Notes: generated by a model from the letters alone, not told the origin. DNA of 64,000 nt from Leptospira sp. WS39.C2 (GCF_040833965.1 NZ_CP162142.1:2651001-2715000), one strand, 5' to 3'; counted from the stretch's first letter, positions 49,201 through 56,409 are shown. A program made the numbers and translations.

Positions 49201-50328
49201 AAATTCACCTGGCCCAAAAGATAGAAGTAAATGTTTGCCATCTTTTTTTAGGAGGGATGACAAGGTTACTTCCCAATTCAGTTGGTCTGTGCAAACCATA
49301 GCGACTAAATCAGTTTTTAAATCTTTTTTTGAATCGCGAAGGTCTGATCCATCTCGGGTATCATACAAAGGAATTTCTATCTCATTTGTTTTGGGTACGA
49401 ATCCTATTTTTTTAAAATCAGTTTGTACAAGGTTCACCACAGCTTCTAACAAAGGTGAATGAAACGCAGTTGAGGATGTTATGAAATTCCAGGTTTTCAC
49501 AGCATCAACTCCGGACTGTGTCAATTCGTCTCTTAATTTAAGTAAAGATTCAGGTGTTCCACAAAAAACTTTACTGTTAGGTGTATTCATTAATCCAATA
49601 TGAACTTCTTCTGTCTTAGATTGACTTTTATTGAATTCTTTTAAAATTTCATCGATTTCACCTTCACCATCATTAAAAATGATTTGGGCCATTGGTGAAG
49701 GTTTTTCTCCTTTTTTTACAAAAAGGCGAAGTGTATTAGGGTCAAGATCTAACTCAGGAAAGATTTGTTGGCTGCGGTATAACAGAAAAAATAAAGCCGA
49801 AAAAGTTTTTTCAAAATTAGCTAAAAATTTTTCTTTATTTGGAGATGATGAAAACAATAATCCGGCAAATATTCCTTGGGAATGACCATAAATCCCACCA
49901 ATAGATTTTCTAATTAGGTTCCATTGGCCTTCTTTAATAAAACGATATAAGTGTGATGCTTGGGCTGCAAAGATCAAAGGCCCACTATAATAAGAAGATT
50001 TTAAAATAGTTTCGGTAGGAATCAAAGTTGGATTTAACATCCATTCTTTTAACGCAAAACCTTTGGAAAAGTAAGTGGTGTCTCCATCTTTCTGAACTAA
50101 GTCCATACAATTATCAATTGATTTGAATAATGTTACAAAAAAATCTGATGATTCACCTTCTTCTTCAAAACTTGCAAGAAGTTCAACCATTGGATCGTTT
50201 CCTTGACCAGCAAATAGGGCACTTACGAAAACTTCCTCTTCTTGAAGGATTGAATATGGTCCAACTCCAATTGTTTTTAGTTTACTGTTTCCATTTGAAT
50301 CTACATTTATAACTGTTGAATTTTTCAT
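40294..50328 (-). CDS. fas: Type I fatty acid synthase (multidomain FAS I)
   Basis: 3344 residues in the fungal beta-then-alpha order. Acetyltransferase: GHSQG, S150. FMN enoyl reductase: about 440-720, with FGGGMTPSTVEAD and GGAAGGHHSWED. Hot-dog dehydratase: near 1400, DANPIHTD. Malonyl/palmitoyl transferase: VFTGQGSQSQG near 1507 and GHSLGE, S1613. ACP: LLGGNSSKRNQ, phosphopantetheine site S1984. Ketoreductase: VLVTGAGPGS near 2380. Ketosynthase: C2995 in VAACATGG, His in KHDTSTKAND near 3147 and in LTGHSKGGAA near 3190. All active-site residues are intact. It is longer than the about 3070 of the mycobacterial enzyme. ATG with AGGAAG site. It heads an operon with acpS and a single-chain carboxylase and is divergent from an AraC regulator. 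Product chain length cannot be told. Confidence 0.93.
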   Translation of the reverse strand: MKNSTVINVDSNGNSKLKTIGVGPYSILQEEEVFVSALFAGQGNDPMVELLASFEEEGESSDFFVTLFKSIDNCMDLVQKDGDTTYFSKGFALKEWMLNPTLIPTETILKSSYYSGPLIFAAQASHLYRFIKEGQWNLIRKSIGGIYGHSQGIFAGLLFSSSPNKEKFLANFEKTFSALFFLLYRSQQIFPELDLDPNTLRLFVKKGEKPSPMAQIIFNDGEGEIDEILKEFNKSQSKTEEVHIGLMNTPNSKVFCGTPESLLKLRDELTQSGVDAVKTWNFITSSTAFHSPLLEAVVNLVQTDFKKIGFVPKTNEIEIPLYDTRDGSDLRDSKKDLKTDLVAMVCTDQLNWEVTLSSLLKKDGKHLLLSFGPGEFIEKITKRFLRDKSYLIRNLTHKSRFLQFAKTNNFEFPNDWKSYAPESVILPNGAKFVKNKYSLWTGRPPVFGGGMTPSTVEADIVIAAGKEGYTVELAGGGQVSEEIFKSRIEKITKELPAGKGFVINLLYLDPYLWNLHIPLIKKFKLEGAPIEGITISAGIPELKEAVTLLKEWEKIGIWLNSFKPGTIDQIKRVLSIADELPNYNILMQIEGGAAGGHHSWEDLRSLVSSTYEDIRKRSNIILAVGGGIASPDDAKLWLSGDWNQNTIMPVDAVFLGTRLMAALECKTSLPIKEKLKEMIGGNDWMKSKDGNEVGGIISGKSSLGADIYYASNTWTKLSELVEGLTKGKDPVLARESIIEKKDDIISLLNSTAKPYFGDLSILSYTEVLERFIFLTCPGDRLLPSEGRWFDHPYIDKSYRVRFEQLVLKFEGRLLDSDTKLSILNNDSVLDDPYEFLKIWKKLFPNGQSTILLPEDQDFFLDVCKQPGKPVNFIPLLDENLLRWIKSDSLWYSHCVGMNPDSCAWIPGPLAIKGIKKINEPVVSIFNEFISELGDKESSTKRIEWSEFTKKFNPIRLENRIQIDHKDAITEFLIPTSEEITESDWVKYLAHQGGGFLSILLASNRIYGGVADQGMWFSPNEAKKFTIEKGDIGELIQIRSFTNDGKFINTSLDLINQNTAELSLYFHHPKEQNPIPFKRRFLFGGDPGTLVIEDQIYANEEMRKFYSKVWDIKSVPNVTLDFHSFESMRTFEKEWSTEYKVTEENITEFRKATKDLFRKDLIESNKKHSPISMGVVFSWESTVLPLLSYSSADLFKLLHFSQEFHWKPEASLVTVDDVIKTKSKISRVKKLGESIVLYVTGVMCNSENEIGAFETGFLLRNQNEKFVQFDTTPLEQSIEFYSQAEIDVFQQLIWINLNIKPDTLRVGDKIRFVTSERRIISNASETYHYIIGNIFQSNGQMNEVHLGHFKIDERRNLNEDSSLDRFFKVFREAEGLVALPKKYRIISEVFTAPDSMFSYSRASKDANPIHTDVRFAKKAGWVSPIVHGLWTSSQVVNSLVRNVCEGDSSRIVFLKESFEAPVLLGEELRLSAYHIGQKSGNMALEITLENKNGETKLRAEALLKPLNTAYVFTGQGSQSQGMGMKLLEEFSEARDVWTLAERVATNELGFSLLEVVQNNPTSLLCGGKNWVHPKGVLNLTQFTQVALVAKSLADWAILKKRGFLNIESPFAGHSLGEFSALSAREFILPENVFKIVFNRGLNMQSLVARDEEGKSSYAMSVVLGNRHVGLNEEKILELVDEAKSESGLHLEVVNYNIRDKQYSVTGNIQALELLEEKCKKFVRGKKTTIRLEGIDVPFHSRILINGVDEFRKTLQSNIGNELPLNELDGRYIPNLIAKPFSLSDEFLNAMLSKTGSPVVESLLKLSFKDRNTNESRRLVLIELLAFQFAMPVQWIETQEVLFGPLKTKRLIDIGARGDLAGMAKQSLKDRRDSSTFQILHIEENRNEVFYEKEDLPEAEWSEGPSVEKEDIEITSTIQKQNTESVVENSPTLEIPKQNVINQIHSPVIKFSKKDALYSILALKANVRFDEISDSETIDDLLGGNSSKRNQTLADIGVEFKSTSLDGGHEKSLKDLVKLLEEQTSYNQPGPYLRAAFDESIKKFFPSDFGRKEIFQFLKDERMLDEEGVFLFSIYLPLFIRSGDSLRNGNLSSIGLKNRLANAAEVTKWLDQAVDLFANLKNVQIPRKKSESSNSAGSMVDSLALEALERKYFGIEGLFSKSISDLRRHLLDDDPYSEYLVKDLKSIEEARTLVSDDIQPIFSESKIVIFKNSKQWAKKYLFKQTAAFLRKDLKEFSKEDIVYLQNHNSKELCDNIEYWRSQFLERASKANLKSDTEYFKSVGLEYTKLLDNLSSQSNPNPVYQAPNATATPYLKVGLDGNFFCEEKINQIDPENFSNERLTLSGSDDFGSSFAENETVTNEFKEVLKTILKSGISFKNQKVLVTGAGPGSIAWEVVKAFLMGGADVVLTTTSYSTKRVKQFKELYQMYGAKTSRLEIVPFSQGSFEDIRSLVGYLKAKNWHPDFLIPFAAVGEENAASNLDQSSLVSVRVMLIGVQKLIGELGAQRKNQKESNSNLKVILPLSPNHGIFGKDGLYAETKLGLETLYRKKFSEANEWGNSVRILGAVIGWVRGTGLMGANDLSAPLLEAECNIKTYSRSEMGLLLTGFAAWSLRNETLEVVKADLTGGLGNVKNLGSTLSKIRTFLNSQTKQNIEVLSLKQKLNLEAESESESESKSKSKKLTNVLPKHGLKFPEVPTNEDLSRYQTKRTTTLKDLVCVVGYAEVGPFGGSMTRWELEKSGTLSLEACAELAWSLGYIQYQMGQNGKVWTDTKTGEPVLEWQIKEKYEDEILRSTGIRIIDPKTSPFDPTEISVYADVVLEDDLIFPIASKEEALEYKNADPEKTEIYFNPTSEKWTIKRKKGSVLKVKKSLGIQRRIAGQIPDGWNPERFGIPKDLIHQVDPITIYNLFCTCEAYLRAGMDPFELFDYIHPSQAGSSVGSGMGGMQKIKRMFLNFRLGEDRQHDALQESLINVAAAWAITSYAGLYGTVITPVAACATGGVSLEMARDNILSGKAKFMIAGAFDDTVEESMIGFGDMNATANSYEMENQGIEASEVSRPNDSRRNGFVEAQGGGILLLARGDVALEMGLPVYGILGFAGSRTDGIHTSIPAPGIGLLSLAADSNEESSPIQSALASFGLSGDDIGFAYKHDTSTKANDKNENNLLQKMMLKLKRTPGNNLPVVSQKYLTGHSKGGAAMWQSIGVLQTLEEGIISGNRNLTDVDTDMDPSTFITFTDEAIQFGKGHFKAGILTSLGFGHIGALCLFLHRNFFWVHLSPEEKVSYANKCVERGRFAITRYHEIRLGNGTTLYKRKTQSFIPHEDEENALLDATYRKTDTNVTIGSLK
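42299..42336. repeat. Hexanucleotide microsatellite in the FAS KR-KS linker
   Basis: Six tandem units (GATTTT x2, GATTCT x4 on the plus strand) encode alternating Ser with Lys or Glu in the linker between ketoreductase and ketosynthase. Six-base units change linker length without breaking the frame. Confidence 0.8.
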
Positions 50329-50484
50329 ATTGTTAACTTCCTATAATTTCGTTTTATGAATTTTTTTAATTTACGACTTGGATATTGGATCAAATAGATT
50401 TGTATTGAAAGAAAGAACCTATTGGGTGTTTGTTCAATTTTCTATTCCTGATCACTTAACCTTTCCTAATCTTTTAAGAACAAA

Positions 50485-50521
50485 CTCTGACTTATTTCAA
50501 ATTTCATGAAAAATCAGAGTG
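50485..50521. promoter_or_regulatory. Hairpin in the FAS/AraC divergent region
   Basis: ACTCTGA and TCAGAGT form an inverted repeat around an AT-rich loop that itself contains TTTCATGAAA. It lies about 160 bp ahead of the synthase start and could be part of its leader or an operator. Confidence 0.3.
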
Positions 50522-50558
50522 AACATAAATAGACTGTTGAAGATTACAGAAATTTAGG

Positions 50559-50616
50559 TGTTTCGGCTTGAATGTTTCGGCTTTAAAATGTTGATTATTT
50601 TTGAATGATTCGGCTA
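50559..50616 (+). promoter_or_regulatory. Three direct repeats, candidate AraC-regulator sites
   Basis: TGTTTCGGCTT occurs at 50559-50569 and 50573-50583, and TGATTCGGCTA at 50606-50616. Spacings are 14 and 33 bp. Direct repeats between a divergent AraC gene and its presumed target are typical of AraC-family binding sites. The rest of the 363-bp gap is AT-rich promoter-like sequence. Confidence 0.5.
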
Positions 50617-50691
50617 TATATGTAAATTTAATTTATAATTATGCCAATTTAGCTTTATTCTACACTTACATAATTATAACTTAGTTTAGAT

Positions 50692-51516
50692 TTGGAAACT
50701 GCATCACATTCAATGAAAAGGAGAAACTCATTATACGTTTGGGACACCCAGGCTCTTTATGCTGCATGGGAAGAAACCACTACGATGCATAGCCTCTATT
50801 CAGCATCGCTTTGTTTTTCAGTTGATATACCTTCAAAAATATTTCTATCAAATGAAAATTTTATTGAATATACAGGAGTATTTCTACCACCTAATACAAA
50901 TTATTATCAAATTTCAAAGAATACACATATAATAAATATTTATATTGATCCGGACTCATTTTTGTTTGAACGTTTTTCTGGCAACATTAAAGACGGTGTT
51001 CAATTTTTTGATTCTACAAAGATACCATATTTAAAAAAAATATTAGATGTGTTATTAGATGAAAAATCACCAAATGAAGAAGTATTAGGTTGTTTAAAGT
51101 TACTCGTAGATTCTGTGTTTGGTTCGATTTTACCTCAAAAACCACCGGAAGTATTGGATCCAAGGATATTCACAGTTGCAAAATACCTTCGTTCCCAAAC
51201 ATACCTACCACAACCAGAAGAAGTTAAACTAAAAATTTTAGCCGATATAGTAAATTTATCTGAAGATAGATTTCGACATATATTCAAAGATACACTTCTA
51301 ACTTCTGTTAGGAAATTTATATTAAGTTTGCGATTAAAAATTGCAGCACGCAATTACCATACAAGTGCAAATTTTACAGAAGTCGCCCACCTTGCCGGAT
51401 TTTCTGATTCAGCCCATTTCAGTAGAACGTTTCGATCTGCTTATGGCCATAGCCCATCTGCTGTATTCAGAAATCCAAAAAGGACACGAATTCGTTTTAT
51501 CAATATGGAATCATAA
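50692..51516 (+). CDS. AraC-family transcriptional regulator of the FAS operon (presumed)
   Basis: An N-terminal domain of about 170 residues resembles a cupin-type effector domain, with no membrane segment. The C-terminal AraC double helix-turn-helix lies at about 180-260, including LADIVNLSEDRFRHIFK and FTEVAHLAGFSDSAHFSRTFRSAYGHSPSAV. The listed start is TTG; an in-frame ATG seven codons later (50713) is the alternative, and neither has a good ribosome site. Divergent position and the shared repeat-bearing gap make the FAS operon its likely target. The ligand could be a fatty acid or acyl-CoA; that is a guess. Confidence 0.85.
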   Translation: METASHSMKRRNSLYVWDTQALYAAWEETTTMHSLYSASLCFSVDIPSKIFLSNENFIEYTGVFLPPNTNYYQISKNTHIINIYIDPDSFLFERFSGNIKDGVQFFDSTKIPYLKKILDVLLDEKSPNEEVLGCLKLLVDSVFGSILPQKPPEVLDPRIFTVAKYLRSQTYLPQPEEVKLKILADIVNLSEDRFRHIFKDTLLTSVRKFILSLRLKIAARNYHTSANFTEVAHLAGFSDSAHFSRTFRSAYGHSPSAVFRNPKRTRIRFINMES

Positions 51517-51767
51517 GGAATAGTAGTAGCTCTTAAACGGGCTGGCTACGTATCATGAACAAACTGTCACGAAGTTTGGGTTTCTCTAAAGATTTTTGTG
51601 GTTTGGTTCTGGTAAAAGCCATACCACAGTCCTAAGTGGTGAACCGACTCCTGCCAGCTGAACATCCTGTTCAGACTGGCGAGCTTTGGCCATCCCTGGC
51701 CACGCCACCGTCAGAAATGCATTCTGACTTGGGTAACTACGGAATTTCAAAGTCAAACTCCGGACAT

Positions 51768-51802
51768 AAAAAAAGCCTCCGATCTTACGACCAAAGGCTT
51801 TT
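51768..51802 (-). terminator. Terminator downstream of the 23S fragment
   Basis: AAAAGCCT and AGGCTTTT form a perfect 8-bp stem with a 16-nt loop. On the minus strand it ends in seven T residues. It probably is the native rrl terminator that came along with the 23S 3' end. Confidence 0.75.
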
Positions 51803-51829
51803 CCCAACATTTGTATACGACAGAGGTTC

Positions 51830-51960
51830 TGTCTATCCCAACAGGGAAAGCCTGCGGAGCACCAAGCGGCACTGCCGCGACTGCGAGCACCCGACTTGAT
51901 GCGTGAGCTTCGAGCTCTAGCATCAAAGTCGTTCGGCGCAGACCGCCAAACAGAACAAAG
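51830..51960 (-). other. GC-rich hairpin spacer after the 23S fragment
   Basis: Strong local palindromes: GACTTGATGC ... GCATCAAAGTC around GAGCT-TCG-AGCTC, and AGAGGTTCTGTCT nearby. GC content is well above the surroundings. Open frames here are by-products of that composition and I call no gene. From 51,517 to 51,767 I see nothing else. Confidence 0.4.
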
Positions 51961-52017
51961 TAAAACAAACAACACTTTCAATGACATACACGATCGCAAT
52001 CGTTTATATTGTAATAT

Positions 52018-52323
<306 letters not shown>

Positions 52324-52342
52324 GACTTGATTGAAAAGATTA

Positions 52343-52433
52343 GGGCGTTCCCAATGGGATTGATGTATCATTGATTAAAGGATTAAGGGTCGGGCTCTCC
52401 CTCGACGAGGGCGCTCGGTCGATCCCTAACGCG
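52343..52433 (+). repeat. Dispersed repeat copy C
   Basis: Opens GGGCGTTCCCAATGGG, has the core AAGGGTCGGGCTCTCC, then a CTCG-ACGAGG hairpin, and ends ATCCCTAACGC. It is shorter than copies A and B, lacking the CCAAGCCCT block. It sits 19 bp from the broken end of the 23S fragment, in the same orientation as the other copies. Confidence 0.7.
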
Positions 52434-52470
52434 AGGGAATTAATTTGTGAATTTATCTACCTGAAATAAG

Positions 52471-52572
52471 TTAGTTAGCGATAAGCTCTACCTGCTTGAG
52501 CACTGTCTCAGTTACTAACATCTGCATATCGGTAGGATAGCCATATTGTTTAAGGATGCTTAACTCAAAAGC
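52471..52572 (-). pseudogene. Remnant of an hsdR gene (C-terminal tail)
   Basis: The minus-strand frame reads AFELSILKQYGYPTDMQ, then VTETVLKQVELIAN and a stop. This matches the usual C-terminal end of one type I restriction subunit group (the LK-YGYPPD-Q ... VL-QAEL pattern of the DUF3387 region). Only about 33 codons survive, without a start. The hsdR further right in the window ends differently, so this is the tail of another, lost system. Confidence 0.6.
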
Positions 52573-52608
52573 GAAAGGAAAAAATAATTTGGTTCTTCGA
52601 AAATCAAT

Positions 52609-55600
52609 TCAAAGTTCAACTAGTTCCCTATAATGAAAATATCCAAATGATCCAAGTCGATGGATGATATCTTCACTTATATCCCTCACTTCTTCACTCG
52701 ACGCTTCCGAAATACCCAACATTAAGATCTCCCAAAGATCTTCACCGGGTTTAGAATTCAAATAATAGGTATTTTCCTTTGTTATAATATCTATAAACTT
52801 GATTGCAACAATAGGATTTTTGGCAAAATTTTCTCTGACAAAGTGAAGGTATTTTACGACTCCATAACTTCCTAGACTTTTCGGTATAACTTTACTTAAG
52901 GTTTCAAATACAATATCTTCTGAGTATACTCTTCTTTCTATCCATTCTGAAAATGCGTCAAACTCTTCAGGAGAAGGTCGGTTTTCCAACCTCCAACGCC
53001 AGAGAGCTTCTGCTCTTTTTATTATTTCAGTTTCTTCTTTAGGCACATTTACTCCAATGTATCGAATGGCATTTCCTTTCAAAAAACCTTGCGGTAATGA
53101 AAAAAAGTTATCGATAATTGAATCATCGTAAGACTTAATGACGCTATTTCCGTAAAGATTTAAAAGTAACTCACCTATTCGTAGAGGGCGTATCCCACGA
53201 TCTTCCCTTACTTGATCACCTAATTCACGCAGAAAATCGATACTCTCAGAAAACCATTGATAAAATTTTGAATAAAGACCATCGGAATATCCTCCGTATT
53301 GAACGTATGTGTGAAAGAATATACGACTTAATTCTTTGTTTTCATTTAGGAGAAGTTTATCATTTTCTTGGAACCATACAGGATTCATCCAATATAAAAA
53401 TGCAAAGTGTTGTCCCAAAACAGATCGATCTATCTTGCGGGAAGCATATTCGCCTGTTAAATGTTCTGTCAAAATAAAATAGGCGCTTTGTACCAATGGA
53501 TCTTCCGACCCTTTTGTTACATTCGGTTTTAGAAATTTTTGATAGTAATCGATCAGTAAGTATACCAAACTATGCAAAGCGTTTCCACGGACTGAATTGA
53601 TTCCTTTGGAAACAAAATCTTCTCCTTTCGACTCATACTCCTCATCAGGAGACGTCGACTTTAATAATAAATTAATCCAAGCTAAAAATTCGAATTGTTC
53701 AAAGTGTATTTTGTCGATAACGTTCCGTTCGAAAATTGTTCTCAAAAAACTAGCAAGCGTATGTTGGATATGGAAAGTCTGTTCAACTTGTTTTGTTTTA
53801 ATCGAATCAAATAGAAAGTGCAAATACTGGCACAAAACCGCGGAATCTAATTTCTTTGCATTGTCCAATGCGGCTCGAAATCCCCATAAAAGTGATTCTA
53901 AATATCGATAGGGAATTTGTTCATTGCAAAAATCATCAATTGACTCAATGTACCGAGTGGGATTGATTTCTACATCTCTAGAAATTTGTCTCGCCAAACC
54001 TTCTGGACTGGGTTCATTCCAACCATCTTCTTCCTTTTTAAACTCTATCATCTTCTGAATGAGATCTGGAATGGGAAGTGAAGAAATGTCTTGGTTCACT
54101 AAAGGACTAACTGGACCTACAAAAGATTCATGATAATGTGGGAATTCTGGCTTCACTAAACTTTTATGAAATAATACTTTTAATTCTTCTAAATATTTTT
54201 CCTTATCTGGTGGAAGGAATCCTTGCATTGCTGGCAGTTTGCGGTAGTAAAAAAAATCTAAACGATTTTCTGGGCGAAACATATCCGTAAGATCAATTGG
54301 TTCTTTGATTACTTCTCTCTCAAATTCAGATTTATATTTTTCTCTCAGTTTTAAAGCAGCCTTGTCCAACCAAGCCAAATATTTTTCTTGTTCTTCTTTT
54401 GTGAAATTAGGGAAGTTTTGAGAAAGCAAGTTGAAGTATTCATTCCCAAAACATTCATCGTTCGCAAATATTTCGTCGTATAAAACTTCTTTGAACAAAT
54501 CTGAATTTTTCTTTCGTCCATACATTCCAATTACAAATATATAAAATCTTTGGAACAAAACCCATTTTTTAGATTTTAAATCTTCAATGATGATATCAAA
54601 TCCATTGTGAGCTTCGATAAAATTCAAAATCGCATCCCGAAACAAAGGTACGAGTTTATCAATAAGCAGATGATTGTAGTTTTGCGGATGGTCCCAAATC
54701 GTTGACCTCGTGATATAGGATTGATCATCGATATACGGTTCGTCTGTTTCCTCCCATACTCGCAAACCAAACTTCAATATATTTTCCTTTAGAATGAGTA
54801 AAAATCGGACTAATTCCAAAGGAAGTTTCTTTTGTAAAATTGAGCAGAAGTAAGAGAGTAAATCTAGAAAACTATATTCCGAAAGTTTAAAACAAGGTTC
54901 GGGCGAATGCCAACGTTTAAACTCATCTGCATTTCGAAATCGACCTTCTTGGTAATCCCAATTTGGATCTGGGGATACCTCCAGGATAGAAGAGAGTAAA
55001 CCAAAGCAAAGCTTTTCATTCCCAAGATTCCAAACACGCTCAATTGCTTCTGAATATAAATCAATGTTAATAAAGTCTAACTTTTTGGTTCGTTGGAACC
55101 AGTGGAGTTCTTTTTCCATCCAGATCAGGAAAAAAGTCTCCGGCATCTTTAAACAGAGTCTGGTGATTTCCTGGTGCAGTCCAAAATTTTCAAACTCGGA
55201 TAAGGAGTCAATTACGAACCAAACTTTATCAAATTCGTTTAGTTCGACGAGTTTGCGTAGATAAAAGAGTGGTAACCATTCTATGTAATGATTGGTGTTA
55301 ATATATTTCTTTTCATGCTCTGAAAATTGAAAATAATTCATTCTCCATAATGGTTCAAACCAAACAGAAGACGATAGATCCTGAACAAATATTCGAAATA
55401 ACGGGCTAGCTGGCGCAACTGAGTTTCGAAATTTGGATTCATCAACAGAGGAAACTTTCTCGAGTGATGAAAATTTTTCAACTTCCCTAACAAAATGCAA
55501 ATATTTACTTTTAAAGCGATCCAAAATGTCATCGAGGATGCGTTCAAACTTTATCCACTCGTTGTAAAAGTCCTCACTGAAAGAGCGATAGGTTAAATCC

Positions 55601-55986
55601 TTCCGGTGGGCAAATTTATGAAGCTGAGCTTCACTATCTGTATTTCCATATTCTAACCACGACTTTCCAACCTCAGATAGAGGGTCGATACCTAAGAATG
55701 TAAGTGTATCTCTAATACTTGCTTCATGTTTATCGCATTTACCATTTTTTTTGTTATGTGAACTTGGGTTTAATAGTGGTTTTACAACTCCGCGGATTGC
55801 ACTATCAATTTCGCGCATCAAATGTGCAACCAGGTGCTGTTTTGATTCTAGCGAAGACTCATTCACTAAAGCAATGGCATCTAGGAAAAAAGCTCTAGGT
55901 CCCTCTCCAATGTAATGAAGATTCTCGCTAATTCTAATTTGCCGAGCAGTTAACTTTTTAGCCTGTGATTGCAAAGGATCAAACAT
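52609..55986 (-). CDS. Large uncharacterised protein in a defence-type island
   Basis: 1125 residues, mostly helical and rich in aromatic and charged residues. No membrane segment, Walker motif or nuclease motif that I can recognise. The N-terminal 70 residues contain SKQHLVAHLMREIDSAIRG, and about residue 125 has HKFAHRKDLTYRSF. That combination reminds me of the N-terminal helical domain of several unannotated defence-associated proteins, but I cannot name a family. The rest looks like a helical-repeat scaffold. It lies 6 bp after the LRAT-like gene and closes the HNH-LRAT operon. Its end abuts the hsdR remnant. Confidence 0.7.
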   Translation of the reverse strand: MFDPLQSQAKKLTARQIRISENLHYIGEGPRAFFLDAIALVNESSLESKQHLVAHLMREIDSAIRGVVKPLLNPSSHNKKNGKCDKHEASIRDTLTFLGIDPLSEVGKSWLEYGNTDSEAQLHKFAHRKDLTYRSFSEDFYNEWIKFERILDDILDRFKSKYLHFVREVEKFSSLEKVSSVDESKFRNSVAPASPLFRIFVQDLSSSVWFEPLWRMNYFQFSEHEKKYINTNHYIEWLPLFYLRKLVELNEFDKVWFVIDSLSEFENFGLHQEITRLCLKMPETFFLIWMEKELHWFQRTKKLDFINIDLYSEAIERVWNLGNEKLCFGLLSSILEVSPDPNWDYQEGRFRNADEFKRWHSPEPCFKLSEYSFLDLLSYFCSILQKKLPLELVRFLLILKENILKFGLRVWEETDEPYIDDQSYITRSTIWDHPQNYNHLLIDKLVPLFRDAILNFIEAHNGFDIIIEDLKSKKWVLFQRFYIFVIGMYGRKKNSDLFKEVLYDEIFANDECFGNEYFNLLSQNFPNFTKEEQEKYLAWLDKAALKLREKYKSEFEREVIKEPIDLTDMFRPENRLDFFYYRKLPAMQGFLPPDKEKYLEELKVLFHKSLVKPEFPHYHESFVGPVSPLVNQDISSLPIPDLIQKMIEFKKEEDGWNEPSPEGLARQISRDVEINPTRYIESIDDFCNEQIPYRYLESLLWGFRAALDNAKKLDSAVLCQYLHFLFDSIKTKQVEQTFHIQHTLASFLRTIFERNVIDKIHFEQFEFLAWINLLLKSTSPDEEYESKGEDFVSKGINSVRGNALHSLVYLLIDYYQKFLKPNVTKGSEDPLVQSAYFILTEHLTGEYASRKIDRSVLGQHFAFLYWMNPVWFQENDKLLLNENKELSRIFFHTYVQYGGYSDGLYSKFYQWFSESIDFLRELGDQVREDRGIRPLRIGELLLNLYGNSVIKSYDDSIIDNFFSLPQGFLKGNAIRYIGVNVPKEETEIIKRAEALWRWRLENRPSPEEFDAFSEWIERRVYSEDIVFETLSKVIPKSLGSYGVVKYLHFVRENFAKNPIVAIKFIDIITKENTYYLNSKPGEDLWEILMLGISEASSEEVRDISEDIIHRLGSFGYFHYRELVEL

Positions 55987-55992
55987 TATTTT

Positions 55993-56409
55993 CTAATCCC
56001 GGCTCAGTAACAAAACTGCACCAAAAAATAATGCAATTGCTCCAAACGAATTGACTTGTTTACTCGTTTTTCTTCCCTCCGCAATGAATCGAGCAAAGTG
56101 TTCGCAATTATTACCCAAAAGATCATAGGACGGATCATTTAATGCTTGTGCTAGCCGTAACGTTGCAGCAAAAATATGGTGATCTTTAACCTTACCTAAA
56201 ATAGTCCAATCACCTGACATATAACGATAAACATTTCCTTTACCCACAATTTTTTCGATAAGGATTGGCCCTTGACCGAAGTTTGAAAATAAACCAGAAG
56301 TATTTCCTGCATCAATCACTGCATAATGATCGACTAATCCCAAAAATTTCTCGGCAGGCTTTTTCACTAAATAAAGCCCTTTGGTTAACTCATACTCATT
56401 GATATACAT
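55993..56409 (-). CDS. LRAT/NlpC-P60-like acyltransferase or peptidase with C-terminal membrane helix
   Basis: 138 residues. H28 in DHYAVID and C102 in NNCEHFA are the catalytic His and Cys of LRAT-type proteins, a circularly permuted NlpC/P60 papain-like fold. The last 18 residues (SFGAIALFFGAVLLLSRD) form a single membrane helix, as in eukaryotic HRASLS/LRAT enzymes that act on phospholipids. Membrane attack, acyl transfer or peptidase activity are all possible. Middle gene of a three-gene operon: 20 bp after the HNH gene and 6 bp before the 1125-residue gene. Confidence 0.78.
   Translation of the reverse strand: MYINEYELTKGLYLVKKPAEKFLGLVDHYAVIDAGNTSGLFSNFGQGPILIEKIVGKGNVYRYMSGDWTILGKVKDHHIFAATLRLAQALNDPSYDLLGNNCEHFARFIAEGRKTSKQVNSFGAIALFFGAVLLLSRD

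Noticed and set aside
40294..50328. Megasynthase as a polyketide or PUFA synthase
   Set aside because: The FMN-type enoyl reductase after the first acyltransferase, the DANPIHTD dehydratase, the GGNSSKRNQ carrier and the KS at the C-terminus follow FAS I order, not PKS/PUFA order.
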